Assembly: GCA_042138015.1 (NCBI GenBank)
Contig: JBHIVA010000086.1
Coordinates: 1 to 7,569, forward strand
Direction: 5' to 3'
Length of the DNA: 7,569 nt
DNA from: TH1177 sp042138015
Lineage (GTDB): Archaea > Thermoproteota > Nitrososphaeria > Nitrososphaerales > Nitrososphaeraceae
Numbering within the stretch: position 1 is the stretch's first letter; each line of letters opens with the position of its first letter. Made by a program: the position numbers and the translations under genes. The notes under the pieces were generated by a model. The model did not search any database, was not told where the DNA came from, and saw nothing but the letters and a program-made list of their open reading frames with translations. Positions 6,505 through 7,569 of the stretch are shown here, piece after piece.

Positions 6505-6623
6505 ATACAATATTTAATACATTATTTATATTTTATTCAATAGAATTTTTAATTTGATATCCACCTTTATTTCAAATAAATTATTATACTATTATATATT
6601 TAAAATAACTTAATAAGTTTCCA

Positions 6624-6719
6624 ATGATAAAAGGTATATACAACATAAAAGCGTATCTAAAGTGGATTCAATTTCCTATCGATATATGCAATAATTACTA
6701 CATGGTATATTCATCTTAA
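6624..6719 (+). CDS. Possible 31-residue small protein
   Basis: ATG 6624 opens a 31-codon frame ending at TAA 6717-6719. The peptide begins MIKGIYNIKAYLKWIQFPID and has one Cys and several Tyr. A good TATA-like element (TATATTTAAAAT, 6594-6605) is centred about 24 nt upstream, suitable for a leaderless transcript; this is the main support. No homology is recognised and the length is well within chance. It runs toward the convergent di-iron protein gene and could equally mark an antisense or non-coding transcript. Confidence 0.22.
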   Translation: MIKGIYNIKAYLKWIQFPIDICNNYYMVYSS

Positions 6720-6772
6720 ATAAAATGAATTTCTAAAATAAAACTTTATGATAAGTGATACTTAAACAGAAT

Positions 6773-7552
6773 TCAAGAAATAGTATTCTCTAACTTTTGT
6801 CCTAATAACATACCCAAATAAGCAAAATCATTTTTCATTATAGCTTCAGTATACTTTGAAAATAGCGACTTGTCAATACAAGAACCATGCATAGGATACA
6901 CCATATTAGGTGATAAATCTTCTAGTCTTTTTGTAGTATTTCTAACAGGATTCTCACTGGCAAAGATTCCAACAGCTTTGTAAAGGTTAATCATTGATTC
7001 TGATATATCTGTATGTACCACAGGTTTATTATTCCCTGGTTGAATAAATAAATCAGATGTAAATAATGATTTAGTATTTTCTTCAAATATCATCATACTA
7101 TCCCAATGATGCACATGAGGGGTCATAATAAACTTGAATTGCATTTTGCCAGTCTTCAGAATATCATAATCCCATACTGATATATGATCCACCGGAACAT
7201 TATACCATCCCATCATATTTAGCTTTGAACTCAATTGGCTGCATACTAATTTTGCATCTGCAGATTCTAAAAATTCCATTCCCCCCCACTCATCACTTTC
7301 AAAATGCAAAAATGATACATATGCTAATTTTTCCATAGGGATCACTTCTTTGATTTTTTCTTCTATTTTTTTATACATTCCTATAGGGCCAGTATGAATT
7401 AGCATGGGTTTTTCATCATTTATTAAAAATTGGTTAAATGTTATTCCAAACATCTCTGAATATCCGGATATTCTATATATTCCATCGATAATCTCTGAAA
7501 TAGTAGTATCAATATCCCCGAGATTAAAATGGGTTTTGCTTACTTCTTGCAT
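6773..7552 (-). CDS. Stand-alone ODP-type metallo-beta-lactamase-fold di-iron protein
   Basis: 259 residues of the metallo-beta-lactamase fold, in the subgroup of flavodiiron proteins (oxygen-binding di-iron, ODP domain). Di-iron ligands can be placed by motif: H83-x-E85-x-D87 in LHFESDEWGG, a His in TPHVHHWD (146, 148 or 149), D167 in LFTSDLF, and H222 in YPMHGS. The HxExD form, with Glu instead of the second His of hydrolases, marks redox di-iron rather than zinc hydrolytic members. In FprA/ROO-type proteins this centre reduces O2 or NO with electrons from a C-terminal flavodoxin domain. Here the protein ends after the ODP domain, so electrons would have to come from a separate partner, or the role is sensing. 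The family length without flavodoxin is about 250, as here. ATG 7552 is the first Met, but the frame stays open for the remaining 17 bases to the window edge, so the real start may lie outside. Cytoplasmic; no operon partner visible. Confidence 0.92.
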   Translation of the reverse strand: MQEVSKTHFNLGDIDTTISEIIDGIYRISGYSEMFGITFNQFLINDEKPMLIHTGPIGMYKKIEEKIKEVIPMEKLAYVSFLHFESDEWGGMEFLESADAKLVCSQLSSKLNMMGWYNVPVDHISVWDYDILKTGKMQFKFIMTPHVHHWDSMMIFEENTKSLFTSDLFIQPGNNKPVVHTDISESMINLYKAVGIFASENPVRNTTKRLEDLSPNMVYPMHGSCIDKSLFSKYTEAIMKNDFAYLGMLLGQKLENTIS

Positions 7553-7569
7553 AAATAAATTGAATTCAT

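Larger units (their letters stand above)
6460..6772. other. AT-rich convergent intergenic region
   Basis: This 313-base gap lies between the stops of two convergent genes. It contains a T-rich stretch after the DsrE-like gene, a strong TATA-like element near 6594-6605, and the short ORF at 6624-6719. Nothing else is recognised. Confidence 0.55.

Noticed and set aside
4716..7569. Possible multi-gene sulphur/redox system linking the DsrE-like and di-iron proteins
   Set aside because: The two genes are convergent, separated by over 300 bases and have separate signals; nothing ties them into one pathway.

Overview
The window looks like an AT-rich, gene-sparse stretch of an archaeal chromosome, most likely a soil ammonia-oxidising thaumarchaeon (Nitrososphaera/Nitrosocosmicus type). 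This assignment is an inference. It rests on TATA-like boxes placed about 25-30 nt before start codons, the absence of Shine-Dalgarno motifs at the main genes, GTG/TTG starts, an archaeal ADP-ribose-type Nudix enzyme, and small exported proteins with asparagine-rich, sequon-rich mature parts. No tRNA, rRNA, CRISPR array or insertion sequence was recognised.

Layout. Positions 1-765 hold no supportable gene. A Nudix hydrolase (766-1242, +) is followed by 527 bases without a clear gene. A small secreted beta-sandwich-like protein (1770-2219, +) follows, starting at GTG just where a TATA box predicts a leaderless transcript. Between 2447 and about 2968 on the minus strand lies a clear gene corpse: the C-terminal part of a metallo-beta-lactamase-fold hydrolase, broken by nonsense codons and several frameshifts. 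Next is a short coiled-coil protein built from 11-residue repeats (3041-3364, +).

The largest gene (3582-4586, -) encodes a TIM-barrel-like, glycosidase-like protein with a coiled C-terminal tail. Its frame continues upstream past its TTG start, through a stretch that reads as the first barrel strand. Beyond two in-frame TAA codons the same frame runs into a 70-residue ORF (4716-4928) resembling a signal peptide or membrane anchor, so the locus may be a disrupted exported protein. About 1 kb follows without a convincing gene, with weak small-ORF and remnant candidates. A secreted DsrE-like protein with a CGxC motif (5980-6459, +) and a stand-alone di-iron/ODP-type metallo-beta-lactamase protein (6773-7552, -, possibly starting outside the window) complete the set.

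The genes do not form an operon. They are separately promoted, on both strands, and separated by long AT-rich spacers. Intact coding sequence covers a little under half the window. Together with one certain and one probable broken gene, this suggests a decaying or rearranged accessory region. I do not see a coherent new multi-gene system. The most informative items are the two broken loci, the hendecad coiled coil and the exported DsrE protein.
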